The translations under genes were made by a program, and so were the position numbers. Positions 21,842 through 34,366 of a stretch of 64,000 bases of DNA are shown here, one piece after another (within the stretch, counting starts at the first letter, position 1; each line of letters starts with the position of its first letter). Origin of the DNA: Gossypium raimondii (lineage: Eukaryota; Streptophyta; Magnoliopsida; Malvales; Malvaceae); contig NC_068574.1 of NCBI RefSeq assembly GCF_025698545.1, positions 42,556,014 through 42,620,013 on the forward strand. The letters run 5' to 3'. The notes beneath the pieces were generated by a model, which ran no database searches, was not told the DNA's origin, and was given only the letters and a program-made list of their open reading frames with translations.

Positions 21842-23282
21842 GACTGTTGGTTTAATTTACCCTTTAATTTTAAATACATTGAGTTTTTGTATTTTTATTT
21901 AAATATTTTAGGTACTCCATCTAATTTTGCGTTAAAATTAATGATGCCAAAGGTAAAATAATTTTTTAGCTCAAATTATTTACGATATTTTATCAATTTG
22001 ATTATACCCTTTAAAATATAGAAAAATTTAAAATTAAATTTATTTTTCTATTATAAATAAAAACATAAAAATCTAAAAAAATGTAATATTTAAAAAAATA
22101 AAAAATTGTACTTTTAAAAAAATTATGAAAAAAATAAAAACTCTTTAAAATTTAAAAATAAACATAAAAATGATTTTAAAAATATAAAAAAATTACAAAA
22201 TTCAATGTTATCTAAACTGGACCCAACTGACTAGTTTGACTAGGAACCCACTGAGGTATCGGTCTAGTGAGAGGTAAAAAACAGGTTAACCCATTAATCG
22301 ATATAGACTAGTTGAATCGAGATAAAAAAAATGATTGAATTGATAGTTGAACTGATTTCAAACGAATTTGACCAACTGATTCTTAAAACGACTGGTTTGA
22401 CCGGTTTAAAAAAATTAAATTATTAAAAATTATCAAATTTGACCAATTGAGTCACCCAATTTTTTACCTCATAAAACCTATACCTCGACCGATTCCTAGT
22501 CCAATAAGTTCGGTCTGGTTTAAAAAACATTGAATTTTGGATTTTTTATATTTTTAAAATGGTTTTTATTTTTGAATTTTAAATAGTTTTTTACTTTTTA
22601 AAAAACTATATATTTTTTAAAATTTTATTTTTAAATATAAAAAATTTTAATTTTGTTAAAATAATACATATTTTTAAAGTGTATGAATCAAATTGACAAA
22701 ATCTTATAAATGTAGTAGGCTAAAATATTTTAAAAATTTTAAAAATCGATTGACTCTTGAACTAGTTGAATCGGTCTATAAAAACCAGTTACTCGCAATT
22801 GAAACAGCTTTTTTAATTTTTAATTTTTTAATAATTTATTTACTTTGGACAGGTCGGTTTGGGAACCAGTTGGTTATACTTGTTCGAAATCGATTCAACT
22901 ATCAATTCAACCGTTTTTTTAGCTCAATTCAACCAATTTGTACCAGTTCGTAAATCAATCAATTTTTTTACCTCTCATTAGATCGATACTCCAATCATTT
23001 CTCGATCTAACTGGCCAGCCCAGTCCAATTTAAATAACATTGAATTTTGGAATTTATGATAATTTTAAAATCATTTTTATTTTTCATTTTTTAATTTTAA
23101 AGAGTTTATTTTACTTAATTTTATTTTTCAAAATATTTTTAACAAAATTATAATTTTTTAAAAATTTATGTTTTATTAGAATATGATAAATTAATTTTAA
23201 AACCTTTTAATTTTTTATGTAATGTTAAAAATAAAGACCAAATTGACAAAAAATTATAAATATTAAAGGCTAAATTTTTTTT

Positions 23283-23521
23283 TGTTATGAATATCTTATT
23301 AAGTGAATGTCCATCATGATCAAGATAAAGTTTTAATGTACTTTAAATTCTAATAGTTATTAGAATTAGATCTCTACTTCTTTTATACTTCTTATGCTTT
23401 TAAATAGAGACTCGATGAAGTATTGTAATCACCCTTTTGATAAATAAAGTACATTCTCTATTGCTTTCATATTTTCTTTGTTCTTTATTCTTTATTCTAT
23501 CCATCTCTTTATTTTATAACA
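23283..23521 (+). repeat. Copia-4 5' LTR
   Basis: 239 bp, followed by cattatcgacgatc, the primer-site position seen in short-LTR plant copia elements. Confidence 0.88.
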
Positions 23522-25810
23522 CATTATCGACGATCTTGCTCAAAGTGATAGTTCCTTTTATTGACGATCAAATTTATCCATCATGATTTTCTATATCTTT
23601 GACGGCAAGATGCAAAGTGTTTGAGGAAGTTTCTTTTATTTAATATTTCATATCTTATTATTATTTTTCATTTTATTTCATTATACATTATCATTGTTTT
23701 GATTAACTTGTTTTGCTTTTTGTTCTTAAGGACGGTGAAAGATTTGATCTTGTTATCTATATGAAATCAAGAAATAAGATTCACTCTTAAAGTTTGCTTT
23801 TTGATATTTACTTACAGATGATCTCTTTTCTTCATTACAAAGGATGTTTGTAATCACTACTTCTCATCCATGGTAATGTAAGTCAATCTAATCAAATTCT
23901 TTTGAAATTTTATTTGATTTCTATTAAAAGTTCAATTTATATAATTCACTATTCGTATCTCTATAAATTTATTAAACCCTTCACGCATTTAGTGATTGGG
24001 ATTTTATGTGGAGATAAATATTTTTCATTTTAATAGAATTGATTATGGAATGTGAGTAAAATACTTACTTGTCATGAACTTTGGGATATTCACCCTATCT
24101 GTGATAATTTCATATCATTGTAAAATTTGAAATAAAATTATGTCATAAGAGGTGGAAGTTAGAAAATGTTTATGTTTAAACTTTTATTGTTGTAAAGTTA
24201 TTTTAATTTGACATTATAATATTTTGTATTTTGTTGTGGTATGATATATAAAATATATATTATCTAACCACAATGATTTATTAGTGATATGAATTTATTA
24301 TTTGTTACGTTTAATATATGTTTTATTTATACCTATTCAGTTTCTTTTTATATGAATAGATAAAATTTTATTTAAAATAAATTAAGCATTTGTTAAAGTT
24401 ATACAATAAAATGATTATATGCTTTTGAAGAGCTAATATTGCACAAAGCGTAAAAAGCTCTTTAAGAGCTTATATTTTAGCTCCTTGTGATTCAAAATTT
24501 TATAAAATATAATATTATTTTTCAGATCAAGAAGATATATGTTGAATAAAACCTTCATGTGTTTTACATTAAAACCATATATATAAATAACATGATATAC
24601 TTATGTATTTGTATTATATGTATTCCCCGAAGGAATACATTACGCTATATGATTGAAATATCTAATGTCCTTCTGCAGTAGCAATATTGTGAAAATGACT
24701 TTAACAATATTTTCGAGCGATCTCATACTTTCTAGTGGCTAAACAAAATAATAAGTTACTAATGAAAAACTATGAAATTTTTCCCACTAGTTTTGCTTCA
24801 TTTCCTGAAGTGAATGTAGCAGTACATAACAATTATGCAAAATGAAAATATAGAGATCATGATTGTTGTTGTAATTGAGGATTTGATTGGAGACTAATCA
24901 TGACAACATGAATAGATAGATTTTGATTTGAAATCCACGCATGTTTTGCGATGGTGATTATGAAATAAAGAATCAATAGAGGCGTTTAGAACTCTATCCT
25001 ACTAGATTTATTGCATTCCTTGAAGTGAATGCAAATATAAAGAAAATAAAAGATATAATCATGGACCACTAAAAGTGGGAACATAGTAATAAATAAGAGA
25101 ACAATGAGAGTTCTCAAGATAACTCTTCAAAGGGTAGATAACTTATGTTATCAATGTGGTATGAAAGATTATTGGCCACATATGTGGCATATGCCTAAAA
25201 ATTTTGTTTTTGTTAATATTCTTTGAGGAAGGATATGAGAATATAGTAATAAATTCTATCATTATAGATAGAAAGTATTTATCTTATTTGGTACTAAAAA
25301 ATATTATTCCAATATTTGATAGTACAAAATTAGTCGAAAGCTCGAGAAAAGCTAATATATTAATATCTAGTGATGATTAATCCATTGGTTTTAAAAGATA
25401 TTTATAATGGATCTTATATTGAGATTGTGAATGAGGAAAATATTATATTTCATATGAATCACTATTGCTATAAATATCTATTCGAAAGAATGAAAAGAGA
25501 GGATTGGGTTATTAATTTATATTTATTTTATAATATTTGTGATCTTCTTTTGTCATCATCCCTATTAAGGGTTGGAAGCAAAATATGACTGTAAAAGATC
25601 TATTTATGAGCAATAAAATATGATAATTCTATCTAAAGCTCGTTATGGTTGGATGCACTTGAAGTTACAAATTTTTTAGATATTTAAATATTTTGGCATA
25701 TTTCCTAAAGTGAATATTGCATATAATTGTTTAGAAATTATATTTATTTTGTTGACTTAGTGACATTATAATATTCACATTGATTTAGACATTTCAAGTA
25801 GTATGTCATA
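23522..25810 (+). pseudogene. Copia-4 leader and gag/protease region (unreadable)
   Basis: By position this should hold the leader, gag and protease. It is AT-rich with stops in all frames. A cysteine-rich fragment near 25140-25190 (LCYQCGMKDYWPHMW-like) is a probable zinc-knuckle relic, and 25370-25588 is an open stretch of uncertain descent (LYNGSYIEIVNEENI, perhaps gag-pre-integrase). Confidence 0.5.
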
Positions 25811-27600
25811 ATAGCACTTATATGTGGATACAAAGTAAAATGAACAATAGTAGAATTATTAATTTGTTACAATTTAGTACAGTTGAAACACATGTTAAAG
25901 TAAACCAGAAGTTTACTGATACAAATGCATTTACTACTTGGCGTGACCAGTTAGACCATCATGGATCATATATGATACAGAAATTAATTAAGAATTCACA
26001 TGGACATTCATTAAAGAACCAAAAGATTCTTTAATTTAAAAGAATTCTCATATGTTGCTTGTTCTCAATGAAAATTGATTATTAGAAACTCACTAGCTAA
26101 AGTTGAGATTCAATGTCTTGCATTTCTGAAATGAATATAGGTCCATTCATCCACCATGTTGATGGTTTTGATATTATATAGTCTTGGTAGATGCATCTAC
26201 AAAATAATCACATATATGTTATTAATTTGCAACCTGTCATTTGCAAGATTGCTTGTGTAAATAATTAATTTCAGATCATACAATTAAGACAATTCATCTT
26301 GCTAATACTGACGAGTTTACATCTCAATCTTTTATTGATTAAGTTTGCAAAAATTTTGTAAAAGTTTGCACATAATGGTTTAGAGAAATTATTAATTAAA
26401 CACCTCTAATTAATGTCTAAACCATTACTTATGAGAACTAAACTTCCTATTTCAACATGAGATTATGTTGATTTACGTGTTGTACGCATAAAGCCAATAA
26501 GTTATAAATACTCCCCATTACAATTGGTTTTTGATCAAGAGCTAAATATTTCTCATCTTCAAATTTTTGTATGTGCGTATATGCTCCAATTGCTCCACCA
26601 CAACGCACAAAGATGAGTGAATCCTCAAAGAAAGTTGAGAATATATATTAATTACAAGTTTCTTTATACTATTAGATGTTTTGAATGTATTCGAGATTTA
26701 ATTATGATATGACTTGTGATTACAATTTTGATTCGATAGTTTTCCCGACATTAGGGGGAGAGAAATAATAACTTGTAATGAGTTAGGGGAGAGCAATTTG
26801 AACCAGAATTTCAATAAGGATAACTCATTACAACTTAATTGTTAGATGTATTTACAAAATTAATAAGAATAACCAAGTCTTATATATCATCTAATATTTT
26901 AATTTGAATAAAAGTAACGAGAGGATAATCAGTTAGAATAAATAATAGATTGATTAGTTCCAAAGATGAAAATTCTTCTAGATGGTCATATAGTAGAGTC
27001 GGGTGCTCCAGAAGAGACCCAAGACATAACTAATAAGTAAAAATTCAAAAGATATTCAGGTAACTGAAACTGAATTTTAAAATAATGAAAATAAGAGATC
27101 TCGATAAGTTATGTCAATTCGAGAAAATGTGGAACCGAATAATAAAAGTGGTCGACAATGATTTTACATGCAATATTATTATTGAAATAATGAAATAAAA
27201 GGAGGATCTTGAGTAAATCAATTGCGAAATATAAATATGAAATAAATTGATCAAAATAGAAAGACGCAACTCAAGTACAATGAAAATTTTGGAGTTTTTG
27301 GACTAGTAGTCCAAATATCTAAAGGTATAAAGCCAGTGAGGGTGCAATTGAAGTAGTTTTGCAAATGCGGAATAAAAACATGAAGTTTTTCGCTAAGTCC
27401 TGTCATTGATTATGAAAAGATATGATATTATTTTGCGGTGGATGCAATAACCTTTAGATATATTATTAAATTGACAATTCATAAAACATTTAACTTGCGT
27501 TTAATGGTTATTGTTACAACCTTTTATGAATCACTATATAGTAAAAGTTATATTAAAATCGTTGAAGGATTTAGGATGCTAGAAGCATATTGAAATTCTC
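25811..27600 (+). pseudogene. Copia-4 integrase and RT remnants
   Basis: The 25822-26034 block holds the GAG-pre-integrase zinc motif region (DTNAFTTWRDQLDHHGS...NSHGH). Integrase remnants continue to about 26760 (NISHLQIFVCA, then SIVFPTLGGE). RT begins near 27290 (FGVFGLVVQ...KGIKPV) and reaches PVIDYEKI..YFAVDAITFRYIIKLTIH near 27400-27480. After about 27600 a MITE interrupts, and no YVDD motif or RNase H can be recognised downstream. Confidence 0.75.
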
Positions 27601-27623
27601 AAGAAATTGTTCATTTATATGAA

Positions 27624-28044
27624 TTAGAGGTGATCATGGGTTGGGCTACCCGGCCCGGCTCGATGGCCCACCCGAAAAATAGAAGGTTCGAGTAAAAATA
27701 TAGGCCCGAAATATGGGTTTGGCCAAAAAAACAAGGCGCAACCCGACCCAAATTATATATTAAATATATATTTTTTTATTTTTATTTTTAATCAAATATA
27801 ATTTTTATTAAATATATATATTTTGGACTTTTAATCCAAATTAAATATTAAATATTTTTATTTTTTATTTTTTAGTTTTTATTTTTAATCAAATATGGGC
27901 TGAGCCGGGCTCGGGCTTAGAAATTTTCTTTCGGGCTGGGCTTGGACAAATTTTTAGGCCCATATTTCGGGCTTGGCCGAGCCCGGGCCTAGAAAATGGG
28001 CCTAAAATTTTGTCTGGACCTGGCCCGGCCCATGATCACCTCTA
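27624..28044. mobile_element. GC-rich hAT-type MITE inside Copia-4
   Basis: A 421-bp non-coding element with terminal inverted repeats (t)tagaggtgatcatgggc and flanking duplications atatgaa at 27617-27623 and 28045-28051 (7 bp exact; an eighth position is a mismatch). The ends hold many cccggcccgg/gggcccgggc blocks; the core is AT-rich with a repeated aatatatattttt segment. Termini and duplication length fit hAT non-autonomous elements. Confidence 0.85.
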
Positions 28045-28560
28045 ATATGAATTGAAATAATTTGAATATATGTGGTAAATTTGACTTAGTGAATAGTAGT
28101 TGAAGGAGGATTATAAAATGATCCAAAATACCTATTTGTGTTTTTATAAAAAAAACCATGATTAAAGTTTGTTATGATTATTGTTGAATCTCCTGAAGAG
28201 ATCAAAATATATTTCCCCAAATTTCCCTCACTCGTGACTTTTAAAAGAATGGTAATATAAATGCTTAGCAAATTCATACAAATAGTCATTTGAAAAACTA
28301 GTATTCAAGATTGAATACGTAAAATATGAGAAAATATGATATGTTTTCATGAGGGGGAGTAAATATGTATTACACTCTTTTTCCCTTAATCGAGGTTTTG
28401 TCCCATTGGGTTTTTCTGGTAAGGTTTTTAATGAGGCAACATATTATGCGTATTACAGATTATGTACTCTTTTTCCTTCGTTAGGTTTTCATCCCACAGG
28501 ATTTTTCCTAATAAGATTTTAGCGAGGCACATTACCTACCAATGGACATCCAAGGGGGAG

Positions 28561-28796
28561 TGTTATGAATATCTTTTTAAGTGGATGTCCATCATGATCA
28601 AGATAAAGTTTTAATGTACTTTAAATTCTAATAGTTATTAGAATTAGATCTCTACTTCTTTTATACTTCTTATGCCTATAAATAAAGACTCTGATAAAGC
28701 ATTGTAATCATTCCTTTTAATCAATAAAGTAGATTCTCTATTGCTTTCATATTTTCTTTGTTCCTTATTCTCTCAATCTCTCTTTATTTTATAACA
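28561..28796 (+). repeat. Copia-4 3' LTR
   Basis: 236 bp, preceded by the purine tract; ends ataaca, after which the foldback arm resumes (attttacctttgacgtcatt). Confidence 0.88.
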
Positions 28797-28925
28797 ATTT
28801 TACCTTTGACGTCATTAATTTTAATGAAAAATTAGATAAAAAATCAAAATTTTTAAATAAAAATAAAAAATTCAGTGTTTTAAAATTAAAGTATAGTGAT
28901 TAATTTTAAAACCTATTTGAACAAC

Positions 28926-30655
28926 TTATACGAACAACTTATACTGAGATAATTCCCCAAACAGAGCCTTACTTTTTCATACACCCAAACAATTCTACTT
29001 GCAGAGCCATAAGACTTACCTTAACATGGAGAAATAACTGATAAAATTCAAGGTTTTCAAATCCATCTTAAAGGAATGCTTCTATTTCCTTCGACCTTAG
29101 TTTTCAATGTTTATGAAGAGAGAAGAAGAAAACACCCTTTATTCAAACTTGAAGACCTATTAATATAATCTATGTCTTTATTGGAACTTAATAAATGTTA
29201 TATCACTACCGAATTGTCTTATCCAAGCACACAACTTCCACGAACACTAATTGAGTATTTCCCCTTATCTTTAACTATCCTAGTTCACATTTAGTTAGCT
29301 TATAACCAGCCTACCTTGTAATTTAACTTGTACAGTTCCACGGAAAAAGGGCGTACCATACCTTTGACATGGACTCAACTTTCAATACCAATTCACTTGA
29401 TCACATATTTATTCCAACAAATCATACCAAATTGGTGTAAATCCCTTATCATCTTAAACACATAACTGTATTCGCCCACTCTATGCGCCAAGAAGGGGCA
29501 CTTAAGCGAATACCACTTTGCCAATCATACTGCTTAAGGGCTACGCCAGACCTTGTACCCACCAGAATCGGGGCGTTACAGTTTAAACAAACCTCCATTG
29601 GGTACGATTCTTGAAAAACTTGCGTATTTTATTGTAAATAAAAACTATATTACAATTTGATCTGTTCACTTACAGATACTACACTTCTATGTCCAATTGT
29701 AGTTTTCTAAGCCCCGACACATGCACGCTGGGGCATGGTCATTAGGATCATTCTAATTGTAATGATAAAGTAAATTAACCACTCACAAGCCCTTAAGGTA
29801 AGTTGAGTATTTTCCTTGATTACTTACTAAGCATTTATGCTTAACACACCGTTGTTTCTTGCACGAAGGTTCGTTCAAGGATTTTGAGAAGTCATGATCA
29901 TTTGGGAGTTTCTATCACCTTTGCATGGTTGAAAATTTTGTAATAGGATATCCTGTAGCATGGCATGTACATAGGATGATTATATTCAATGATAAGTTTG
30001 TATGATTTGGTTTTAATTTAATGAATGATAAGTTGTGGTTGTTTTCATAAAAGTGTTGTATATGTTTTCATACTTAAAAGAGAGTTTATGAGTCATTCAA
30101 ATGTGTTTAAAATTATTCGGAACCTAATGGTATGATATGGGGATGATTGGGGATTTTCAACTTCAAGGGCTTAAGGTTTAATACCCTTACCTAAGGTACC
30201 CCACCTCACCTGACAAAATGTCAAAAATGAATTGTTTCAGGTCTAGGTACCACACCCTAGAGGTTAGATACCAATACCTAGCCTCCTGGACATGCCCATT
30301 ACATTATTTTGACCGTTTTGAGCCTTCTGAAACTTGTACATAACCCCGAACACCTTCAATCAATAGAAAAATATTTCTAAATGATTTTCAATTGATTTTA
30401 AAACCTTTAGAATGTTTGAAAAATATTTTAAAGTTTTTAAATTAAATGTTCTAAAGTTTGATTATTGTTGAAACCCCTTGATTCTTTCAACCGAAAAATC
30501 ATGTTTTAAGCCAAAAATACCTAAATATTTGTTTTACGATTCAAATAAGTTTAAATGTATTGTCAAATGAAAGAAAAAGGGATGTGGTCAAGTTTTAAAC
30601 ACCATGGAAAATATATTTTTTTTATAAAAGAAAATTTTGTACAAAGCTTGAAAGT
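28926..30655. other. Unassigned repetitive spacer
   Basis: No coding frame. On the minus strand a segment begins tgtaacgccccgattctgg at about 29580, the style of a plant gypsy LTR start. 29800-30100 has non-coding words typical of retroelement leaders (ttacttactaagcatttatgctt). 30180-30290 contains near-palindromic ctaggtaccacaccctagaggttag/accaatacctagcctcctgg. Probably layered LTR-element debris; no boundary could be proved. Confidence 0.4.
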
Positions 30656-30893
30656 TTTCCAGTAATGGCTCCCAGTCGTGCCATAAGCCAGGACGGGCAA
30701 TGAGTGTTACAAAGTCGACCCTCTGGCAAGGTCACTTAAAGCAATTCGTGGCTCACAAGCTACATCAAAGGAACAAGTCCTATGACAAAGAAGCAGGACC
30801 ATCCGACGGACAAAAAGATGATAATGGAAAATAGCTCGTGCGGATGATTATAAATGTACTAATAGGTGGTACTGCAAATTGGGCCACCTTGAA
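30656..30893 (+). pseudogene. Ty3/gypsy gag C-terminus fragment
   Basis: Plus-strand pieces reading STLWQGHLKQFVAHKLH, then GPSDGQKDDNG, then INVLIGGTA. The order and spacing match the end of gag in Tat/Athila-type gypsy elements, where a polar linker leads to an I-x-GG-x-A motif before protease. Stops are present; only a fragment. Confidence 0.6.
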
Positions 30894-31162
30894 CTAGGGT
30901 TGAGCACAGAAATCGAGAAAATTGAAAAATTGATTCAAGCCAATGTATTCGATTCGGTTCAGGATTTTTATTATTTAATTTGATTTCGAGTTGATGTTAT
31001 CACCCAAATTGCACAATTCGATTCAAGTTTTGTTTTTTCGCATGAATTTCATTTTATCCAAATCAGACCAAATGAAAAGAAAATTCTATTTTTAAAGGAA
31101 TAGTTCAAATAGGATAATAAATTGACTATTTCAATGTCTATATGGACTAATTCATTTAAATA

Positions 31163-31204
<42 letters not shown>

Positions 31205-31745
31205 AAACTAGATATGATCATAAAAAGATAAAGTTATCGAAATATTTTATAAAAAATATAAAAGTGTAGTTTTATATTAGAGTGAGTAGATCATTTCTTA
31301 AATATAATAAATTATAATTATAAACATAATTATAATTTTAGGAAAATAATTTATTAAAATTTATAATATTTTATTTATAAAAGAAACCATTTTTCACAAG
31401 TTGTCAATTATATATATTTGATAGCTATGAATATAATTGATTATATGTCATATTATAATGACTCGATTATAATTAATTAAAAGCTTGCAACTAATTAAAC
31501 TAAATAAAAGAAATGATAGAAAAAACATTAAGTGAACAAATTACTTATGTATTACTTTTCCTTTTAACAATTTTGGATGCTTTATCAACTTAATAGCTTA
31601 ACATCAAATGATTTTTTAAATGGTTTTCTTGACTATTATGATATTAGTTTAGTTATGTAAATCATTTTATAAATATATAAATGAATCTAGAGCATGTATT
31701 ATGATTGTGGTGAAAAAAATAAAGAATTACAATATTATATTTTTT
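30894..31745. other. AT-rich insertion between gypsy gag and protease
   Basis: 850 bp of AT-rich DNA separating two pieces of one gypsy element. The left edge (aactagggttgagcac) resembles the MITE end near 860-875, so this may be another hAT-type MITE. It contains an (ATT)n microsatellite. The right end is not identifiable. Confidence 0.45.
31164..31203. repeat. (ATT)n microsatellite
   Basis: Thirteen uninterrupted att units, a likely length-polymorphic marker. Confidence 0.95.
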
Positions 31746-32004
31746 AGGCCAGAAACAAGGTGAAAAGAATCCTCATGGACACAGGGAATTCAATCAACAT
31801 TCTCATGGCTAAGGCTTTTTGCTAGATGGGCCTCAAAGATCAGCCCTATAGAAAGCTAGTCTGGTCTATAGCTTCAACCAGACGATTGCAGTGAAAGGCT
31901 TCATCATCCTGTAGGTAACATTCGGCGACGACAGGCACATAGTCACAAAGATGGTCGAGTTTCTAATTGTGGATCATTCGGCCACTTACAACTCCAAAAA
32001 TAAA
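31746..32004 (+). pseudogene. Ty3/gypsy retropepsin fragment
   Basis: Plus-strand remnant of an aspartic protease: RILMDTGNSINILMAKAF, catalytic D-T-G at about 31780-31788, then MGLKDQPYRK and, in other frames, KGFIIL and FGDDRH-like pieces ending VEFLIVDH. This is the retropepsin of a Tat/Athila-like gypsy element, following the gag fragment at 30.7 kb. Nothing of RT follows; the foldback fragment starts at about 32005. Confidence 0.75.
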
Positions 32005-32690
32005 ATTAAAATTCAATGTTATCTAAATCGGACCAATTAAACTAGAAATCTATTAAAGTATCAATCCGATGAGAGATAAAAAATTGATTGATCCGTAAAC
32101 TAATACGATATGGTTGATTTGAGCTAAATTTTTATTATTTTTTAATATTTTTTTTAATAAATTATTTACTTTAAATTGGTTAGACCAATTATTTTGAGAA
32201 CCAATTGATCAGATCAGTTTGAAATCGATTTGGTTTAACCCTTTTTTAGCTTAATTTAATCAATTTTTTACTTCTCACTAGACCAACACTCTATCCAATT
32301 CCCGGTCAAACTGACCAAACTAGTCAGTGCAATCCAATTTGGATAACTTTGACTTTTAATTTTTTTTTAAAAATTTTAAATCTTTTTATTTTTAAAGAGT
32401 TCTATTTTCTTTCATAAATTTTTTATTTAAAAAAATAATTTTATAATTTTCATGTACTTTTTAAAAGGTAAAAATCAAATTGACAAAAAGAACTATAAAT
32501 GTTGAAGACTAAAAATATTATTTTACGGTTGACATCATTAACTTTAACAAAAAATTAGATTGAAGGACCAAAATTTTTAAATAAAAAAAGGTATGGAGAC
32601 TCAATATCTCAAAAATAAAGTATAGGGACTAAGTTTAAATTTCAAAATAGTACAAGAAATAAATCAAATTAAATATTTCTTTAATCACGA
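32005..32690. repeat. Foldback-family fragment upstream of F-box C flank
   Basis: Contains an inner inverted pair (32010-32110 against 32270-32355) and the outer right arm (32440-32650) of the same family as 21842-28925. Its second half matches 3960-4340, showing that the A and C copies were duplicated with this element already beside them. Confidence 0.7.
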
Positions 32691-33355
32691 ATTTAGCAAA
32701 CAATTGGATGTCATGGATGCTGCTTTATGTGGTGTCTAAGGTATAAATGATTCATGGCTCTGTGAGGTTCATTTCTAGGGATGAAAGGACTCAAATATTA
32801 CTTCAAATGACCAAGCCACGCACCAAAATACCAGTTCCAGTTTACATGGACTCCTAAGCCTAACAAATCTACTAATTAGCATGATGTCTCAAAATTTACA
32901 AGTAACAAAAGCAGTCATATCTGAATCACTACATACATTACAATTTAGGCATAATAGTTGGGTCCTGGAACTCATAATATAACTCCCTAAGGATTTAGTT
33001 GGTTCCATGGCCTCGTTTACAAATTACCATATTCGACTTCATAAACTCCTTTTTACTTTTCATGTATCAGATCGTCGAGATTCTTGCATATAAATCTACA
33101 TGAAAACTTTACTTTTCATGTATTATTAAATCACAAACCGATGCATATTGAATGGGAGACATGTATAAACTCGAACAAAGAATAAAAACTCGCATGTTCA
33201 TTTACAGATTTGTCATAGACTCTGGTCCTCTACATCCTACATAAACATTTTCAGCTTATTAAATAAAAACCATGATACAATGAAACAGAACTCAGTAATT
33301 TGTACATGGAAACGGAAATCAAAAGTTCACTAAAATGGCATCAAAAGCATTATCT
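32691..33355 (-). other. 3' flank of F-box copy C
   Basis: Aligns base for base, with scattered changes, to 4341-5050 downstream of F-box A. A segment present in A (about 5080-5360) is missing here, which brings the flank close to the coding end. Confidence 0.7.
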
Positions 33356-34366
33356 TCAAGCTGTAGGTGATGAAAGAAAACTTTGAACTCGCACTCTAAT
33401 CCTATTAATAAGGTGCATCGCTACGATTATGATATAATAACTGGATATTTGCTCTCCTTTTGCAACATTGTAGAGAGAAACAAAGCATGGGGCATAAGAA
33501 ATTGCATCAAATTTTGAGGGAATCCAGAAGGATTTAGCTCCTCGTAAATATCTCCCCTTCTGGTTGTAACAAGTTCTTTTCGGGTAATTTGACAACATGA
33601 ATATTTCTCCATTGCTCAAAACAAGTATTGGTTGATAGGAACCCGAGTAAACATGTTTAACGACAAATTGTTTGGTCCAAGACTCCTTGACACCATATTC
33701 CTTCATAGCCCAAATGTCAAATTGCATGAAATCTGGATAGTGACATATAAACAGACAACCTCCTAGCACTCCAGTCTTTGTGCATTCTGAAGAACTCTTA
33801 TCCAATTCTTGAAAATGATGAGGCGGTGGAACTATCCCAAACTGCTCAGTATCAAAGTCAAAAGAATTTATGAATTCACCACGAAGAGAAGATTTCGACC
33901 AGTGAAGGGCTCCATTCAAGAAAGCTTTGAAACGTAAAGAAACAAAGTCAGTAGGTGCATTTACTATGCTTCTCCATGTACCACTCCCAATGGTGTATAT
34001 TTCAACCATTGGGCAATTCAATTCATCTGTAGGATAATAGCTTTGCAAAAGTTTGTATTGATTAGTGACAGTTGAATAACTAAGCCCCCAAAAATCACCC
34101 CTACACCTATCCTTATAAGGTGGTTGAATTGTGATAAATTCACCCAAAATTGGGTTACACACGTAGAACACATAGAAAGGGTCATCTCTTTTGGGTCCAA
34201 CTAAACAAAGCAAACCATTACATGCACTAATATCAGAAATATCCCAAGTGGGTACTTTAAATTTGGGTGTAAAGTTGAGTTTGGAGACCTGGACACTTGC
34301 ACCATAAGCATAAACATAGGATAAATGAAGCCTCTTTCGAGATTTTTCAAGATTATTATACATCAA
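33356..34366 (-). pseudogene. F-box/FBA copy C (FBA domain open, F-box missing)
   Basis: 336 open codons, the longest FBA frame in the window: FQVSKLNF-type start, WDISDISACNGLLCLVGPK, NPILGEFITIQPP, WGLSYSTVTNQYKLL, IGSGTWRSIVNAP, FLNGALHWSK, FDFDTEQFGIVPPPHHF, GGCLFIC, MKEYGVKESWTKQFVV, NGEIFML. This fits the F-box-associated interaction domain (TIGR01640), the substrate-binding part of SCF receptors. The F-box motif (about 65 residues seen in copy A) is absent: homology stops at about 34345. The last 25 codons come from a deletion joining to former flank. It could still encode an FBA-only protein from an internal Met, but no promoter is evident, so I call it a truncated copy. Confidence 0.75.

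Larger units (their letters stand above)
23283..28796 (+). mobile_element. Copia-4: old full-length Ty1/copia element
   Basis: A 5.5-kb element including a later MITE insertion. LTRs of 239 and 236 bp (TGTTATGAA...TTATAACA), about 92-93% identical by eye. The polypurine tract aagggggag lies just before 28561. It sits inside the right arm of the foldback element. The flanks read ttttt and atttt, so the target duplication is not exact. A different lineage from Copia-1/2/3/6, with much smaller LTRs and a different primer site. Confidence 0.9.
21842..28925. mobile_element. Long-armed foldback element, split by Copia-4
   Basis: The left arm (about 21842-22320) and the right arm (about 22890-23282, continuing at 28797-28925 after Copia-4) are inverted copies. 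Left arm words such as caatgttatctaaactggac, ggtctagtgagaggtaaaaa, aattaatgatgccaaaggtaaaa appear reverse-complemented on the right in reverse order. The core (22320-22890) is AT-rich and contains a further partial copy of the inner arm (22430-22545). No coding region. Related fragments lie at 3960-4340 and 32005-32690. Arms of about 500 bp suggest a MULE-type or foldback element; ends are approximate. Confidence 0.65.

Noticed and set aside
29580..30290. Possible complete gypsy LTR starting tgtaacgcc on minus
   Set aside because: No matching end or target duplication could be found, so it is left as unassigned spacer.
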